DNA of 64,000 nt from Paenibacillus rhizophilus. Its GTDB lineage: Bacteria; Bacillota; Bacilli; Paenibacillales; Paenibacillaceae. Shown piece by piece: positions 33,499 to 43,264 of the stretch. A program made the translations under genes and the position numbers. The notes under the pieces are model-generated. The model saw only the letters and a list, made by a program, of their open reading frames with translations, was not told the origin of the DNA and did not search any database. How positions within the stretch are numbered: position 1 is the first letter of the stretch; each line of letters begins with the position of its first letter. Location: NCBI RefSeq assembly GCF_003854965.1, contig NZ_RQPI01000001.1:1097781-1161780 (forward strand). The letters run 5' to 3'.

Positions 33499-35685
33499 TT
33501 AGTTGTTTTTATCTTTTCCTTTGCCTTTTTTATCCTTGGCTACTATCTGAGAAGCGCTGACATTGCTTCCCGTCTGGTCGACTGTGGAGCCATCCCCTGT
33601 ATCAGGCGGGTTGCTCTCCGTACCGGGTGCTACGGCCGGATCGGCTGACGGCTCCACGCTCGCAGGCGTCTCGGTAGGAGATGGCGACGGCTCTACGGGC
33701 GAAGCCTCTGGAATCTGTACCGTACCGTTCTTCGCATCCATGTACGAAACGGGATACGTATCGAAGAACTCCCCGTCCCGGTACAAGATGACAGCCCCAT
33801 CCTTGTTCGGTGCTAGAACAAGATTCACCGACAGCACTTGGGTTCTGCTGATCGTGCGGGTTCCCCAATCCTGGTTCTCGCCATTGTTGCGCGCATCAGC
33901 GTACTCGATCCGGATCTTTGTCTTCTTGCCTTCCTGTACCGGTGAAACCGGCAGGTTGAACGTGTATTCCAGCGCCTCCGGCGGATAGCCGTTGCTGATG
34001 TAAATGGTGATTTTCTCGCCCGGCGGCGCCGAGGCGCCTCTTTCATAAGGCCACTGTTTGGTTACTTTGCCCTTTTCAACGGAAAAGCTGGATTCCGTCT
34101 TCACATCGCCGAGAACGAGGCCCGCCTCTTCCAGCTTGGCTTTCGCGTCCCCTTCGGTAAGACCTGCCAGGTCCGGTGTCGTGACGCTCTCTTGCCCCTT
34201 GCTGACTATAATAGAGACGGTCGCCGTATCCGGATCGTATTCACTGCCAGAGATCGGGTTCTGCCGGAGAACCTGGCCTTCCGGGACCTCCGTACTGAAT
34301 TCGCTGTCCTGGGTAATTCTGCTCTGATCCATTCCCTGAGCCAACAGAGCGCTCACCGCTTCGTCATAAGTTATTCCGGATAAATCCGGCATTACCGAGA
34401 GCGGTTTGGCGATGCTTACCTTAAGCGCGATAGTCGTTCCTTCTTTAACCGTTGTATCCGGCTCCTTGCTCTGCTCGAAGACGATGCCTTCGGCAAAGTT
34501 AGGGTTGTACTGAGTCGTAACCGGCTCTTCCAGAACGAGTCCGACTTCGGACAGCTTGGCTTTGGCATCGTCCAGTGAAAGATTGACCAGCTTCGGGACC
34601 GTAACTTCCGGTACGACCAGTTTGGCGTTTACATACCATACCACCCCAAGCATCGCGAGCAGCAGTAAAAGCGTCAGCCCGATCCAAAGTACGGGTTTCC
34701 CCCAGCCTTTTCTCTTCTTGGGAGAAGGAGCATCTTCATCACGGATCATTCGGTCTTCGGCATGCCCTCGCGTACCGATGCCCTTGGGAATCGGCTTGAT
34801 GGCGGGCATGACTCTGGTCCTGTCCTCATCGTCATCGACGAAGGACACCTTCGGCTCGCTTCGGCGCTCCGGCAGCAGGCAGGTTTCCAGATCCTGAAGC
34901 ATCTCCTTCGCCGATTGGTAACGCTCTTCGGGGTTTTTGCGCATCGATTTAAGGATAATGTTCTCCACGCTCTGGGGAATCATCGGATTCAGCTTGCGAG
35001 GCTCCTCGAACTCCTCCTGAAGATGCTTCAGTGCTACGCTGATCGGACTCTCGCCCAGAAAGGGCAGACTGCCGGTCAGCATCTGATAGATCACAATGCC
35101 CAGCGAGTACAGGTCCGATTTTTCGCCGGTGGTTACGCCCTTAGCATGCTCCGGGGAAAAATAATGCACCGAACCGACAACCGATCCGGTCTGGGTAATG
35201 GTTGTCGACGTCACCGCGCGGGCGATGCCGAAATCCGTCACCTTGACCCGGCCGTTTCGGCCGATAAGGATGTTATGTGGTTTGATATCCCGGTGGATAA
35301 TCTGGTTCTGATGGGCATGATCCAGTGCGTCGCAGATTTGGGTAGCGATTCTTACCGCTTCATCCACCTGCAGCGGAGCCCTTTCCTTGATGATTTCGTT
35401 CAGATTATAGCCTTCAACGTATTCCATGACTATATAATGAATTTCATCTTCCTGCCCCACGTCATAGATGCTGACCACATTGGGATGAGAGAGCGAAGCG
35501 GCGGATTGCGCCTCCCGCCGGAACCGGCGAATAAATTCCTCATCATGTACAAATTGGTTGCGCAACACTTTAATAGCGACATTTCGGTTGAGCAGAATAT
35601 CGTGTGCCCTGTATACAAGGGCCATTCCGCCTCCACCGATTCGCTCGATGACTTGGTAACGGCCTCCCAACTCGTGACCGATCAT
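33499..35685 (-). CDS. prkC: PrkC, PASTA-domain Ser/Thr kinase
   Basis: 728 residues. Kinase domain 1-270: glycine loop GGGGMALVYRA, VAIKVL lysine, HRDIKPHN, TDFGIAR, SPEHAKG. TM helix ~330-352 (VLWIGLTLLLLLAMLGVVWYV region). Then three PASTA repeats (~358-425, 427-490, 495-560) and a ~95-residue extra beta domain (~565-655) before an Asp/Pro/Ser/Thr-rich tail ending in a Lys/Gly stretch. PASTA domains sense muropeptides; PrkC triggers spore germination and regulates cell-wall and ribosome factors. The ATG overlaps the prpC stop (ATGA). Confidence 0.95.
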   Translation of the reverse strand: MIGHELGGRYQVIERIGGGGMALVYRAHDILLNRNVAIKVLRNQFVHDEEFIRRFRREAQSAASLSHPNVVSIYDVGQEDEIHYIVMEYVEGYNLNEIIKERAPLQVDEAVRIATQICDALDHAHQNQIIHRDIKPHNILIGRNGRVKVTDFGIARAVTSTTITQTGSVVGSVHYFSPEHAKGVTTGEKSDLYSLGIVIYQMLTGSLPFLGESPISVALKHLQEEFEEPRKLNPMIPQSVENIILKSMRKNPEERYQSAKEMLQDLETCLLPERRSEPKVSFVDDDEDRTRVMPAIKPIPKGIGTRGHAEDRMIRDEDAPSPKKRKGWGKPVLWIGLTLLLLLAMLGVVWYVNAKLVVPEVTVPKLVNLSLDDAKAKLSEVGLVLEEPVTTQYNPNFAEGIVFEQSKEPDTTVKEGTTIALKVSIAKPLSVMPDLSGITYDEAVSALLAQGMDQSRITQDSEFSTEVPEGQVLRQNPISGSEYDPDTATVSIIVSKGQESVTTPDLAGLTEGDAKAKLEEAGLVLGDVKTESSFSVEKGKVTKQWPYERGASAPPGEKITIYISNGYPPEALEYTFNLPVSPVQEGKKTKIRIEYADARNNGENQDWGTRTISRTQVLSVNLVLAPNKDGAVILYRDGEFFDTYPVSYMDAKNGTVQIPEASPVEPSPSPTETPASVEPSADPAVAPGTESNPPDTGDGSTVDQTGSNVSASQIVAKDKKGKGKDKNN

Positions 35686-36458
35686 CTATCCCACTCCTTT
35701 GATTCGGGCACAGCGGCCTCCTCTTGATGTTCTAACATAGCGACGCTTATGTTGTCGCCGCCGCCGGCAAGCAGTGCCAGCTGAAGCAATCGGTCCGCTC
35801 TTTCCTTAAGCGATATTTCCTGCAGGCCGGCAACCTTCCCCAGATGCTCGGCGCTGACAAAATTGCTTAAACCGTCGCTGCACAGCAGCAGCACTTCACC
35901 CGGTTCAAGCGTTATTGGAAGCAGATCCGTCTTGATTTCCTCATCCGTACCAAGAGCACGTATAAGGACGTTGCGGCGCGGATGGGTATCCAGCTCTTCA
36001 AGACTGATCTGGCCGTTTTTGAACAGCTCGTTTACCAGCGTATGATCCTCGGTCAATTGCTTCGCGTTACCGTCCCGGATTATGTAAGCTCTGCTGTCGC
36101 CGATGTGGCCGATGTACCCTGAACGTCCGGCAAGCAGCACGGAAACGACGGTCGTCCCCATATTATGGTAACGTTCGTCGCTTGCCGCCTGCTTGAAGAC
36201 GGTGTCATTGGCCTCTATTATCGCGTTCGACAGGGCGGTGCTTATAGCTTCTCCCGTAAGACCTGGGGCGAGGCCGTCCAGTTTGTCGCGGATGGACTCC
36301 AGCGCTAGACGGCTTGCGGTGTCTCCCGCCAAATGTCCGCCCATTCCGTCGGCGATAATGCCAAGCGTATACCCATGGCCCGTCACACCGGTCCAAACCG
36401 AATCTTCATTGACGGAGCGCACCCGTCCAATATCGCTGGCATGAACTGTTCTGATCAA
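35682..36458 (-). CDS. prpC: PrpC/Stp1-type PP2C phosphatase
   Basis: 258 residues with PP2C motifs: RSVNEDSVW, IADGMGGHLAGDTAS (metal-binding Asp), GDSRAYIIRDG, LTEDHTLV, LLCSDGLSNFV and GGGDNISVAML. It removes phosphate from PrkC and its targets. It lies 6 bases downstream of rlmN and overlaps prkC by 4 bases, so kinase and phosphatase are co-translated. Confidence 0.95.
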   Translation of the reverse strand: MIRTVHASDIGRVRSVNEDSVWTGVTGHGYTLGIIADGMGGHLAGDTASRLALESIRDKLDGLAPGLTGEAISTALSNAIIEANDTVFKQAASDERYHNMGTTVVSVLLAGRSGYIGHIGDSRAYIIRDGNAKQLTEDHTLVNELFKNGQISLEELDTHPRRNVLIRALGTDEEIKTDLLPITLEPGEVLLLCSDGLSNFVSAEHLGKVAGLQEISLKERADRLLQLALLAGGGDNISVAMLEHQEEAAVPESKEWDR

Positions 36459-36464
36459 AAGATC

Positions 36465-37505
36465 TCACCTCAACTCCATATGTTTGGCGCGCAGCTGTCC
36501 GCATGCGGCCGCGATATCATGGCCCTGTTCACGGCGTATCGTCACATTGACGCCCTGATCGGCCAGAATCCGCTGAAATTGAAAAATATCGTTGCGGGAA
36601 GTGCGGACATATTTGCGTTCCGGCACATAGTTGACCGGAATCAGATTGACATGGCACAGCATGTGCTTCAGCACTCCGGCAAGCTCCTCCGCATGCTCCG
36701 GCTGGTCGTTGACACCGCCGATCAGCGCATATTCAAAGCTGATGCGCCGTCCCGTCTTGGCCTGGTAATAGCGGAGCGATTCCATCACTTCATTGAAAGG
36801 ATAACGGCGATTGACAGGCATCAGCTTTGAGCGAAGACTGTCGTTCGGGGCATGGATGGAGATTGCCAGATTGATCTGGGTATCCTCCTCGGCGAATTTG
36901 TAAATGCTGGGGACAATTCCGCTGGTTGATACCGTTATATGCCGCTGACCGATATTCAATCCCTTTTCATGGATCATCAGGCGTAAAAATCTCATCGTGG
37001 CGTCGTAGTTCTCAAACGGTTCTCCCGTTCCCATAATGACAATACTGCTGACGCGTTCGCCCCGGGCATCCAAAATCTGCTGGGAACGCACAACCTGGGC
37101 TACAATTTCTCCTGCCGTCAAATCCCGCTTCAGCCCGCCGAGCGTGGAAGCGCAAAAGGTACAGCCGATTCTGCAGCCCACTTGAGTCGTTACGCATACG
37201 CTGTTGCCGTAGTTATGCTTCATGATAACAGTCTCAATCGCATGGTCGTCATGCAGGCCGAACAGAAATTTCACCGTTCCGTCCTTCGACTCCAGCCTGG
37301 TGATTTCTGAAAGCGCGTCAATAGAGAACTGCTCATTCAGTTTAGTCCGCAGCGCCTTCGACAGATTACTCATCGACTCGAAGTCGCTTACACGCTTCAC
37401 GTACAGCCAATCAAAAATCTGTCCTCCGCGAAAAGCCGGTTCTCCATTGTCTTTGGCCCACTGCGCCAACTCTTCAAGAGTAAAATCATATATTAAAGGT
37501 TTCAT
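36465..37505 (-). CDS. rlmN: RlmN, 23S rRNA A2503 / tRNA A37 C2-methyltransferase
   Basis: I take ATG 37505 (MKPLIYDF) as start, giving 346 residues; the frame extends 65 codons further but crosses the promoter at 37564-37592. It is a radical-SAM enzyme: RIGCTFCAS holds the CxxxCxxC cluster, ATQVGC-type lead (TTQVGC), [19 protein letters not shown] and YALIGGVND, and a methyl-carrying Cys near the C-terminus (LCHVNLIP...[17 protein letters not shown] region). First gene of rlmN-prpC-prkC-rsgA-rpe. Confidence 0.95.
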   Translation of the reverse strand: MKPLIYDFTLEELAQWAKDNGEPAFRGGQIFDWLYVKRVSDFESMSNLSKALRTKLNEQFSIDALSEITRLESKDGTVKFLFGLHDDHAIETVIMKHNYGNSVCVTTQVGCRIGCTFCASTLGGLKRDLTAGEIVAQVVRSQQILDARGERVSSIVIMGTGEPFENYDATMRFLRLMIHEKGLNIGQRHITVSTSGIVPSIYKFAEEDTQINLAISIHAPNDSLRSKLMPVNRRYPFNEVMESLRYYQAKTGRRISFEYALIGGVNDQPEHAEELAGVLKHMLCHVNLIPVNYVPERKYVRTSRNDIFQFQRILADQGVNVTIRREQGHDIAAACGQLRAKHMELR

Positions 37506-37563
37506 TATCGTTATCGCACCTGTACTTTCTTCTGGATAGTCATACTGCTTTCTCATCCTGCCT

Positions 37564-37592
37564 ATTTTAACATAAATCTCACAAAGGGTAAA
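37564..37592 (-). promoter_or_regulatory. Probable sigma-A promoter of the rlmN-prpC-prkC operon
   Basis: On the minus strand TTTACC (37592-37587), 17 bases, TAAAAT (37569-37564), 58 bases before the rlmN start. It follows the terminator of the upstream operon. The rest of 37593-37743 shows nothing I can assign. Confidence 0.5.
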
Positions 37593-37743
37593 AGAAAACG
37601 CATGGACAGCGCATATCAAGAAGAAATTGGGCCTGCTGCGGCAGTTATCTCTCCCCCGTTCCGCCCGATCAAGCGTGAGGTCATCTTTACACCCCGTCAA
37701 AGAGTTCTTCCCGGATTTAAATTAGTGGAAATCCCTCTAAACG

Positions 37744-37786
37744 CAAAAAAATCCTGCGCGGCGGGAGTGGCCCAAGCGCAGGATTT
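37744..37786 (-). terminator. Terminator after rsmB
   Basis: On the minus strand AAATCCTGCGC pairs with GCGCAGGATTT, then seven Ts, just past the rsmB stop. It separates coaBC-priA-def-fmt-rsmB from rlmN-prpC-prkC. Confidence 0.92.
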
Positions 37787-37793
37787 AAGAAGA

Positions 37794-39209
37794 TCAAGAC
37801 AACCGTTGCAGAGCAGCGATATAAAATCCGTCGCTGCCGAAATAGTGGGGAAGAATTTGCATACCGGCAGCATCGGGTGAAAGAAGATTGCCAAGGCGCT
37901 CGCCAAGTGGAGTACCACGGTCAGCGGCTGCAAACTGCGGATTCCGCCGCAGAAAATCGTTGACCGTCTCCTCATTCTCGAAGCTCTCCATCGTGCAGGT
38001 GCTGTAAACCAGGACGCCGCCCGGTTTCAGAAGCCCTGACACGGATTGGAGAAGTTCTCTTTGCAAAGCGCCAATGCTTGCCACATCCTCAGGCGTCTTG
38101 CTCCATTTCAGATCGGGCTTTCTCCGGATCACGCCGAGTCCCGAGCAAGGCGCGTCCAGCAAGATCCGGTCAAAGGTCATCGGAGAATAACGCTCCGCCA
38201 GAAGCAGGGCGTCCGTGGCTATGGCTTCGACGGATTCCAGACCAAGCCTTCGAGCCTGTTCCTGCACAAGCGAGACTTTGTGCTCATGCAGATCGCTCGC
38301 GATTATCGTGCCCCGGTCCTTCATCAGCTCGGCCATATGCGAAGTCTTTCCGCCCGGCGCCGAACAGCAGTCCAGTACTGTCATCCCCGGCTCAGGCGCC
38401 ACTGCTTCGGCGACGAGCATCGAGCTCTCGTCTTGAATGGACAGGATGCCATCGCGGTACCAGGATGACAAGGCAAGGTTTCCGCCGCCCTTGACAACAA
38501 TCCCGTAGGGACTCAGCTGAGAAGGAGCCGCGTCCAGCCCCTGGCTCAGCATCTCCTCAAGCAGCTTGTCCCGTGTCGTCATCGTGGTGTTAACACGCAC
38601 GCTGACGGACGGGGGCTCATTATTGGCCCGGCAAATGTCTTCAGCTGTCGCCTGCCCATAACGCCGAATCCAATCCTTGACCATCCACAGGGGATGCGAA
38701 TGCTCCAGGGCGATGCGCTCCGCATCACCGAGACCGTCCGGCAGCGCCGGAAGCTCTCCGGCCCGCAGCGCGCTGCGGAGGACCCCGTTGACCATGCCCG
38801 AAATGCCCTGATGTCCCCGTTTCTTGGCCAGATTCACCGCCTCGTTTACAGCGGCATGGGGCGGAATCCGGTCAAGGTAAACAATCTGATATAGACTCAT
38901 GCGAAGCAGACAGCGGACCCATGGCTGCAGCTTGTTCGTTCCTTTGCTCACGAAACCGTCCAGCATGAAGTCCAGCGTGTTCAGCCGGGAAATCGTACCG
39001 TATACCAGCTCCGTCGCAAGTCCCGCGTCTTCACGGGACAGCCCCGCCTTTTGCAGGCTGGTATTAAGCAGGAGGTTGCTGTATGCCGCTTCCTGCTCGA
39101 CACGCACCAGGACATCAAGAGCAGTTTCCCTGGCCGTAGCGGGGCGGGAACTGCGGGCCGGCCCTCCGCCTTGGCCGTTGCCGCCTCGGCGGTTTCCGGG
39201 CGGCCTCAT
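37794..39209 (-). CDS. rsmB: RsmB, 16S rRNA m5C967 methyltransferase
   Basis: 471 residues. A Gly/Arg/Pro-rich leader (1-25) precedes a NusB-like RNA-binding domain (ALDVLVRVEQEAAYSN, ELVYGTISR, ~27-150), then a Rossmann methyltransferase: DCCSAPGGKTSHMAELM (SAM), LDAPCSGLGVIRRKPD (catalytic Cys) and YSTCTMESFENE (second Cys). It methylates C967 of 16S rRNA. Its ATG overlaps the fmt stop by 4 bases. The Gly/Arg-rich leader is longer than usual. Confidence 0.95.
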   Translation of the reverse strand: MRPPGNRRGGNGQGGGPARSSRPATARETALDVLVRVEQEAAYSNLLLNTSLQKAGLSREDAGLATELVYGTISRLNTLDFMLDGFVSKGTNKLQPWVRCLLRMSLYQIVYLDRIPPHAAVNEAVNLAKKRGHQGISGMVNGVLRSALRAGELPALPDGLGDAERIALEHSHPLWMVKDWIRRYGQATAEDICRANNEPPSVSVRVNTTMTTRDKLLEEMLSQGLDAAPSQLSPYGIVVKGGGNLALSSWYRDGILSIQDESSMLVAEAVAPEPGMTVLDCCSAPGGKTSHMAELMKDRGTIIASDLHEHKVSLVQEQARRLGLESVEAIATDALLLAERYSPMTFDRILLDAPCSGLGVIRRKPDLKWSKTPEDVASIGALQRELLQSVSGLLKPGGVLVYSTCTMESFENEETVNDFLRRNPQFAAADRGTPLGERLGNLLSPDAAGMQILPHYFGSDGFYIAALQRLS

Positions 39210-40177
39210 TCCAGCACCGTGCCGGGCTTCATAGTTCCGCCCCGCGCGAAATCAGCCGCGCTCATCGCCTTCTTGCCGGCTGGCTGAACGGTAAGCAGCA
39301 GCAGACTTCCGTCTCCGGTCTTCACCTCGACGCCGGCAGTGCTGGCAGCCAGCACCGTTCCGGGCACGGTCTCGGCTTCGCCGGACCCTTCTTCCTGGAT
39401 AACGGCTCCGGACAGGGCTCCCTTGTCGGGATTGGCCGCCGCCCACACTTTGAACGTCTCTCCGTTCCAAAGGGTAAATGCGCCCGAGAAAGGCACCAGG
39501 CCGCGGATTCGGTTATAGATTTCGTGCGATCCCGCGCTCCAGTCGATCCGCTCATCCTCACGTGTCAAATTAGGCGCATAGGTTGCCTGGCTGTCATCCT
39601 GAGCTTCTGCCGGGAGAGGTCCCGCGAGCAGACGCGGCATCTGCGCTTTCAGCAAATCCCGGCCGGCGAGACTCAGCTTCTCAAACAGCGTTCCCGATGT
39701 ATCTTCATCCTCTATCGGGACTTCGACCTTTGCGATCATGTCTCCCGTGTCCAGTCCTTCCGCCATGTACATCAGCGTCACGCCCGTAACGCTTTCGCCG
39801 TTGATAATGCTTCGCTGGATCGGCGCTCCTCCCCGGTACTTGGGCAAAAGCGACCCGTGGACATTTACACAGCCCCGGGCTGGCAAATCCAGCACGGCCT
39901 TGGGCAGAATCTGCCCGTAAGCGGCCGTAACGATCAGTTCTGGCTCGTAGACGGCAAGCTCCGCCACCGCCTCAGGACGCCGCATTCGTTCAGGCTGAAG
40001 AACCGGCAGGCCCATCGCCTCCGCAGCCGCTTTGACCGGCGAGGGCGTCAGCGTCTTCTTTCTCCCCTGGGGCCGGTCGGGCTGGGTAACGACGGCTGCG
40101 ACCTCATAGCCCTCATCCACCAGCATTTGAAGGCATGGCACCGCAAAAGCGGGTGTGCCCATGAACACAATTTTCAT
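39206..40177 (-). CDS. fmt: Methionyl-tRNA formyltransferase
   Basis: 323 residues from ATG 40177 (after GAGGAG, spacing 8; a GTG three codons upstream is also possible). MKIVFMGTPAFAVPCL, GQILPKAVLDLPARGCVNVHGSLLPKYRGGAPIQRSI (catalytic Asn/His; shown here by its ends) and YMAEGLDTGDMI mark the enzyme. It formylates initiator Met-tRNA with 10-formyl-THF. It pairs with def 5 bases upstream, as in most bacteria. Confidence 0.96.
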   Translation of the reverse strand: MKIVFMGTPAFAVPCLQMLVDEGYEVAAVVTQPDRPQGRKKTLTPSPVKAAAEAMGLPVLQPERMRRPEAVAELAVYEPELIVTAAYGQILPKAVLDLPARGCVNVHGSLLPKYRGGAPIQRSIINGESVTGVTLMYMAEGLDTGDMIAKVEVPIEDEDTSGTLFEKLSLAGRDLLKAQMPRLLAGPLPAEAQDDSQATYAPNLTREDERIDWSAGSHEIYNRIRGLVPFSGAFTLWNGETFKVWAAANPDKGALSGAVIQEEGSGEAETVPGTVLAASTAGVEVKTGDGSLLLLTVQPAGKKAMSAADFARGGTMKPGTVLE

Positions 40178-40182
40178 TTCCT

Positions 40183-40668
40183 TCACTCCTCGGTCCGGCT
40201 GTGTTCCGTATTACTATCGTATACCTTCTCCGCGACATCTGTGAACAGCACGCCGTTCAGGTGATCGACTTCATGCTGGAACGCCCGGGCCAGCAGTCCA
40301 CTTCCTGTAATGGTAATCTCATTGCCTTCGCGGTCAAGTCCCCGGACGGTTACTGTTTCCGCCCGGCGGACGTCTCCGTTGAGACCCGGAATGCTAAGGC
40401 AGCCTTCAGGACCGAGCTGCTCGCCCTCGGATTTGATGATTTCCGGATTGATCATCTTGATCAAACCATGCTCTTCGTCGGCATCCACCACAATCAGCCG
40501 CTTGAGAATGCCCACCTGCGGTGCGGCAAGACCAACGCCCTCGGCGTCGTACATTGTATCCGCCATATCGTCCAAAAGCTTTTGAACGTTGGGCGTAATT
40601 TTCGTTACCGGTTTTGCTGTCTTGTGCAGCACTTCGTCAGGCTCTTTCACGATTAAACGTATCGCCAT
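40183..40668 (-). CDS. def: Peptide deformylase
   Basis: 161 residues with the three motifs of type I deformylases: [18 protein letters not shown] (Cys metal ligand) and QHEVDHLNG (HExxH). It removes the N-formyl group from new proteins. Between priA and fmt as in B. subtilis. Ends in an acidic tail. Confidence 0.96.
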   Translation of the reverse strand: MAIRLIVKEPDEVLHKTAKPVTKITPNVQKLLDDMADTMYDAEGVGLAAPQVGILKRLIVVDADEEHGLIKMINPEIIKSEGEQLGPEGCLSIPGLNGDVRRAETVTVRGLDREGNEITITGSGLLARAFQHEVDHLNGVLFTDVAEKVYDSNTEHSRTEE

Positions 40669-40714
40669 TTCGCTAACACCTTCCTGTTTTTGAATATATT
40701 ATGCCAAAACGGCG

Positions 40715-43264
40715 CTACATCAGCATTTGGGGGTCGACATCAATACTAATCTGAAGCACCGGGTCCCGCAGCGAATCCTCCAATTCCTCCGCCACCTCGC
40801 GGGCAAGTCCAATGGCGTCTATGGCTCCCCGCCACTTGACCATGCACTGGAACCGGTATCTTCCCTTAAGCCGGGGCAGCGGGGAAGCTACGGGACCCAA
40901 TAGATCGAGCCCGTCCGCCGTCAGCTTGTCCAGACTGCCGAACCACCGGCGCTGCCTTGCCTTGCCCTGAATATTCATCGCGTAGTTCTCCGCCATGCGC
41001 AGCGCCACCGGCATCTGTTCATGCGACAGCGTCACCAGAATCAGTCTGCAGTAAGGCGGGTAGTGAAGCGCTTTGCGATGCTTCAGTTCTTCCTTTATGA
41101 ATGAAGCGTAGTCATGCCGGCTGGCATGAATGATGGAATAATGGTCGGGCGTATAGGACTGGACCAGCACCTCTCCCGGAAGCTTATGCCGTCCCGCCCG
41201 TCCGGCGACCTGTGTGAGAAGCTGGAATGTCTTCTCGGCGGCCCGGAAATCCGGAAGGTTCAGCGCCGAATCCGCGGTGATGACGCCAACCAGCGTCACA
41301 TCGGGAAAATCGAGCCCTTTGGCTACCATTTGCGTGCCCAGCAGCACGTCGGCCTTCTTGTCCCTGAACTGTCCCAGCAGTTTCTCGTGCGAGCCTTTCT
41401 CGGTCGTCGTGTCGACATCCATCCGGATGACCCGGATTCCCGGAAACAGCTTGCCCAGTTCCTCTTCCACCCGCTGCGTTCCCGTTCCGAAAAAGCGGAT
41501 ATGCTCGCTGCCGCATTCCGGACAGGTCTCAGGAGCCGGCTCCGCATGACCGCAGTAATGACAGCGCAGATTATTGCTGCGGCTGTGATACGTCAGCGAA
41601 ATATCGCATTCGGGACAGCCGGCAACGTAGCCGCAGCTGCGGCACATCACAAAGGTCGAGAAGCCTCTTCGGTTCAGCAGAAGCACGGTCTGCTCTCCCC
41701 GCTCAAGCCTGCTCTGAATCGCCGAGTGAAGCCCCCGGCTGAACATGGAGCGGTTGCCTTCTTTAAGCTCCTCGCGCATGTCCACAATTTGGACCGTAGG
41801 AAGCTGATTTCCCAGCGCCCGGCTCGGCATCTCCAGCAGGACCGGAGAGAAGTTCTCGTCGCTTTGCGACCGTGCGGCATAATAGCTCTCCAGCGAAGGC
41901 GTCGCCGACCCGAGGATGACAGCTGCATCGCCGAGCATCGCCCGGCGGACCGCCACATCGCGCGCATGGTATCTCGGATTCTCTTCCTGCTTGTATGAGG
42001 TTTCATGCTCTTCGTCCATAATGATCAGGCCCAGATTGCTAAAAGGGGCGAATACCGCCGAGCGGGCGCCGACCGCGACCGATGCTTTGCCTTCGCGGAT
42101 CTTGCGCCATTCATCATACCGCTCTCCGGTGGACAAGCGGCTGTGCATGACCGCAACCCCGCTGCCGAATCTGCCTTTGAAACGTTCCACCATCTGCGGA
42201 GTCAGCGAGATTTCGGGAACGAGAACAACGGCCTGACGGCCCTGGTCAACACATCGCTGAATGCACTGCAGGTAAATTTCCGTCTTTCCGCTGCCCGTAA
42301 CGCCGTGCAGCAGAAAGACTTCATGCCGCTGACGGTCGACGGCGCCGACAATCCGACCAAAAACCGTTTGCTGCTCGGAGGTCAACGGGAGCGGATCGCT
42401 CGGCTTGAAGTCTCTCCCGCGGTATGGATCGCGGTAGACCTCCACCTCGGTAATCTCAATCAGCCCTTTGTCTTCCAGTCCCTTTACGGTGCCGGCCGTC
42501 ACCTGAAGCGCGGACAGCACATCCTTGAGCGGCATCGGGAGCACCGCCTCCATATCGATCAGAAACGACAGCACTTCCTTTTGGCGGGCGGATCTGGCGG
42601 GAAGCTTGCTTAGCGCTTCACGCGCGGATTCCGGCTCCATTGTCAGATCAACCGCTTTGAGCTTCTTTTTGCCCATTTTATCCTTGATCGACTGGCTTTC
42701 CCTCAGCACGCCCCGCCGCAGCATGAATTTGATCGTCTCCGCCCCGTCCGGAAAGGCACGGGTCAATTGCTTCATCGACACCTCGCCTCCGCGGCGCACG
42801 AAGTCGGCAATCTCTCTTTCCTCCCTGCCGGTATCGGGAAAGCCCGGAAACCATTCTTCATCGGGGAACAGCGTGCCCTCTTCATTCGCCGGTTCCGGCT
42901 CGGTGTCTCCAAGCGAAATAAGCCGTTCGGCTTTGCCCTTAAGCGCCGTCGGCAGCATCGCCTGCAGCGCCGAAATTCGGCGGCAGGCATAACGCTCGCT
43001 CATCCAGTCGGCCAGCTCCACAAGTTCAGGCGAGAGCGGCGGAACGAGATCTAGCACCTCCTGTATCGGCTTGATTCCCTTAATCGCCCGTATATCGCCG
43101 TATTCCAGAGATACGACAAAGCCCTGCACCGTTCGGTGCCCGAATGGAACAGCCACCCGGCTGCCTACCTCGATCCATACTTTAAAAGACTCGGGAATCG
43201 AATAATCAAAGGTTCGGTCGGTGCTGCGAACGGGAACATCGACGATAACCTTGGCGATATCCAT
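40715..43264 (-). CDS. priA: PriA, primosomal helicase
   Basis: 849 residues: N-terminal 3'-DNA-binding domain (1-105), winged-helix region, Walker A GVTGSGKTEIY (~325), DEEH box, GSATPSLESY, zinc-binding region CRSCGYVAGCPEC and CHYCG...CPECGS (~545-590), RVEEELGKLFPG and QVAGRAGRH. It restarts replication at collapsed forks. The ATG overlaps the coaBC stop by one base (TAATG). Confidence 0.96.
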   Translation of the reverse strand: MDIAKVIVDVPVRSTDRTFDYSIPESFKVWIEVGSRVAVPFGHRTVQGFVVSLEYGDIRAIKGIKPIQEVLDLVPPLSPELVELADWMSERYACRRISALQAMLPTALKGKAERLISLGDTEPEPANEEGTLFPDEEWFPGFPDTGREEREIADFVRRGGEVSMKQLTRAFPDGAETIKFMLRRGVLRESQSIKDKMGKKKLKAVDLTMEPESAREALSKLPARSARQKEVLSFLIDMEAVLPMPLKDVLSALQVTAGTVKGLEDKGLIEITEVEVYRDPYRGRDFKPSDPLPLTSEQQTVFGRIVGAVDRQRHEVFLLHGVTGSGKTEIYLQCIQRCVDQGRQAVVLVPEISLTPQMVERFKGRFGSGVAVMHSRLSTGERYDEWRKIREGKASVAVGARSAVFAPFSNLGLIIMDEEHETSYKQEENPRYHARDVAVRRAMLGDAAVILGSATPSLESYYAARSQSDENFSPVLLEMPSRALGNQLPTVQIVDMREELKEGNRSMFSRGLHSAIQSRLERGEQTVLLLNRRGFSTFVMCRSCGYVAGCPECDISLTYHSRSNNLRCHYCGHAEPAPETCPECGSEHIRFFGTGTQRVEEELGKLFPGIRVIRMDVDTTTEKGSHEKLLGQFRDKKADVLLGTQMVAKGLDFPDVTLVGVITADSALNLPDFRAAEKTFQLLTQVAGRAGRHKLPGEVLVQSYTPDHYSIIHASRHDYASFIKEELKHRKALHYPPYCRLILVTLSHEQMPVALRMAENYAMNIQGKARQRRWFGSLDKLTADGLDLLGPVASPLPRLKGRYRFQCMVKWRGAIDAIGLAREVAEELEDSLRDPVLQISIDVDPQMLM

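Noticed and set aside
37632..37697. 22-codon minus-strand frame upstream of rlmN ([13 protein letters not shown]...)
   Set aside because: A ribosome-binding-like GGGGTG is present, but the frame is very short, has no promoter of its own and no match; chance is likely.
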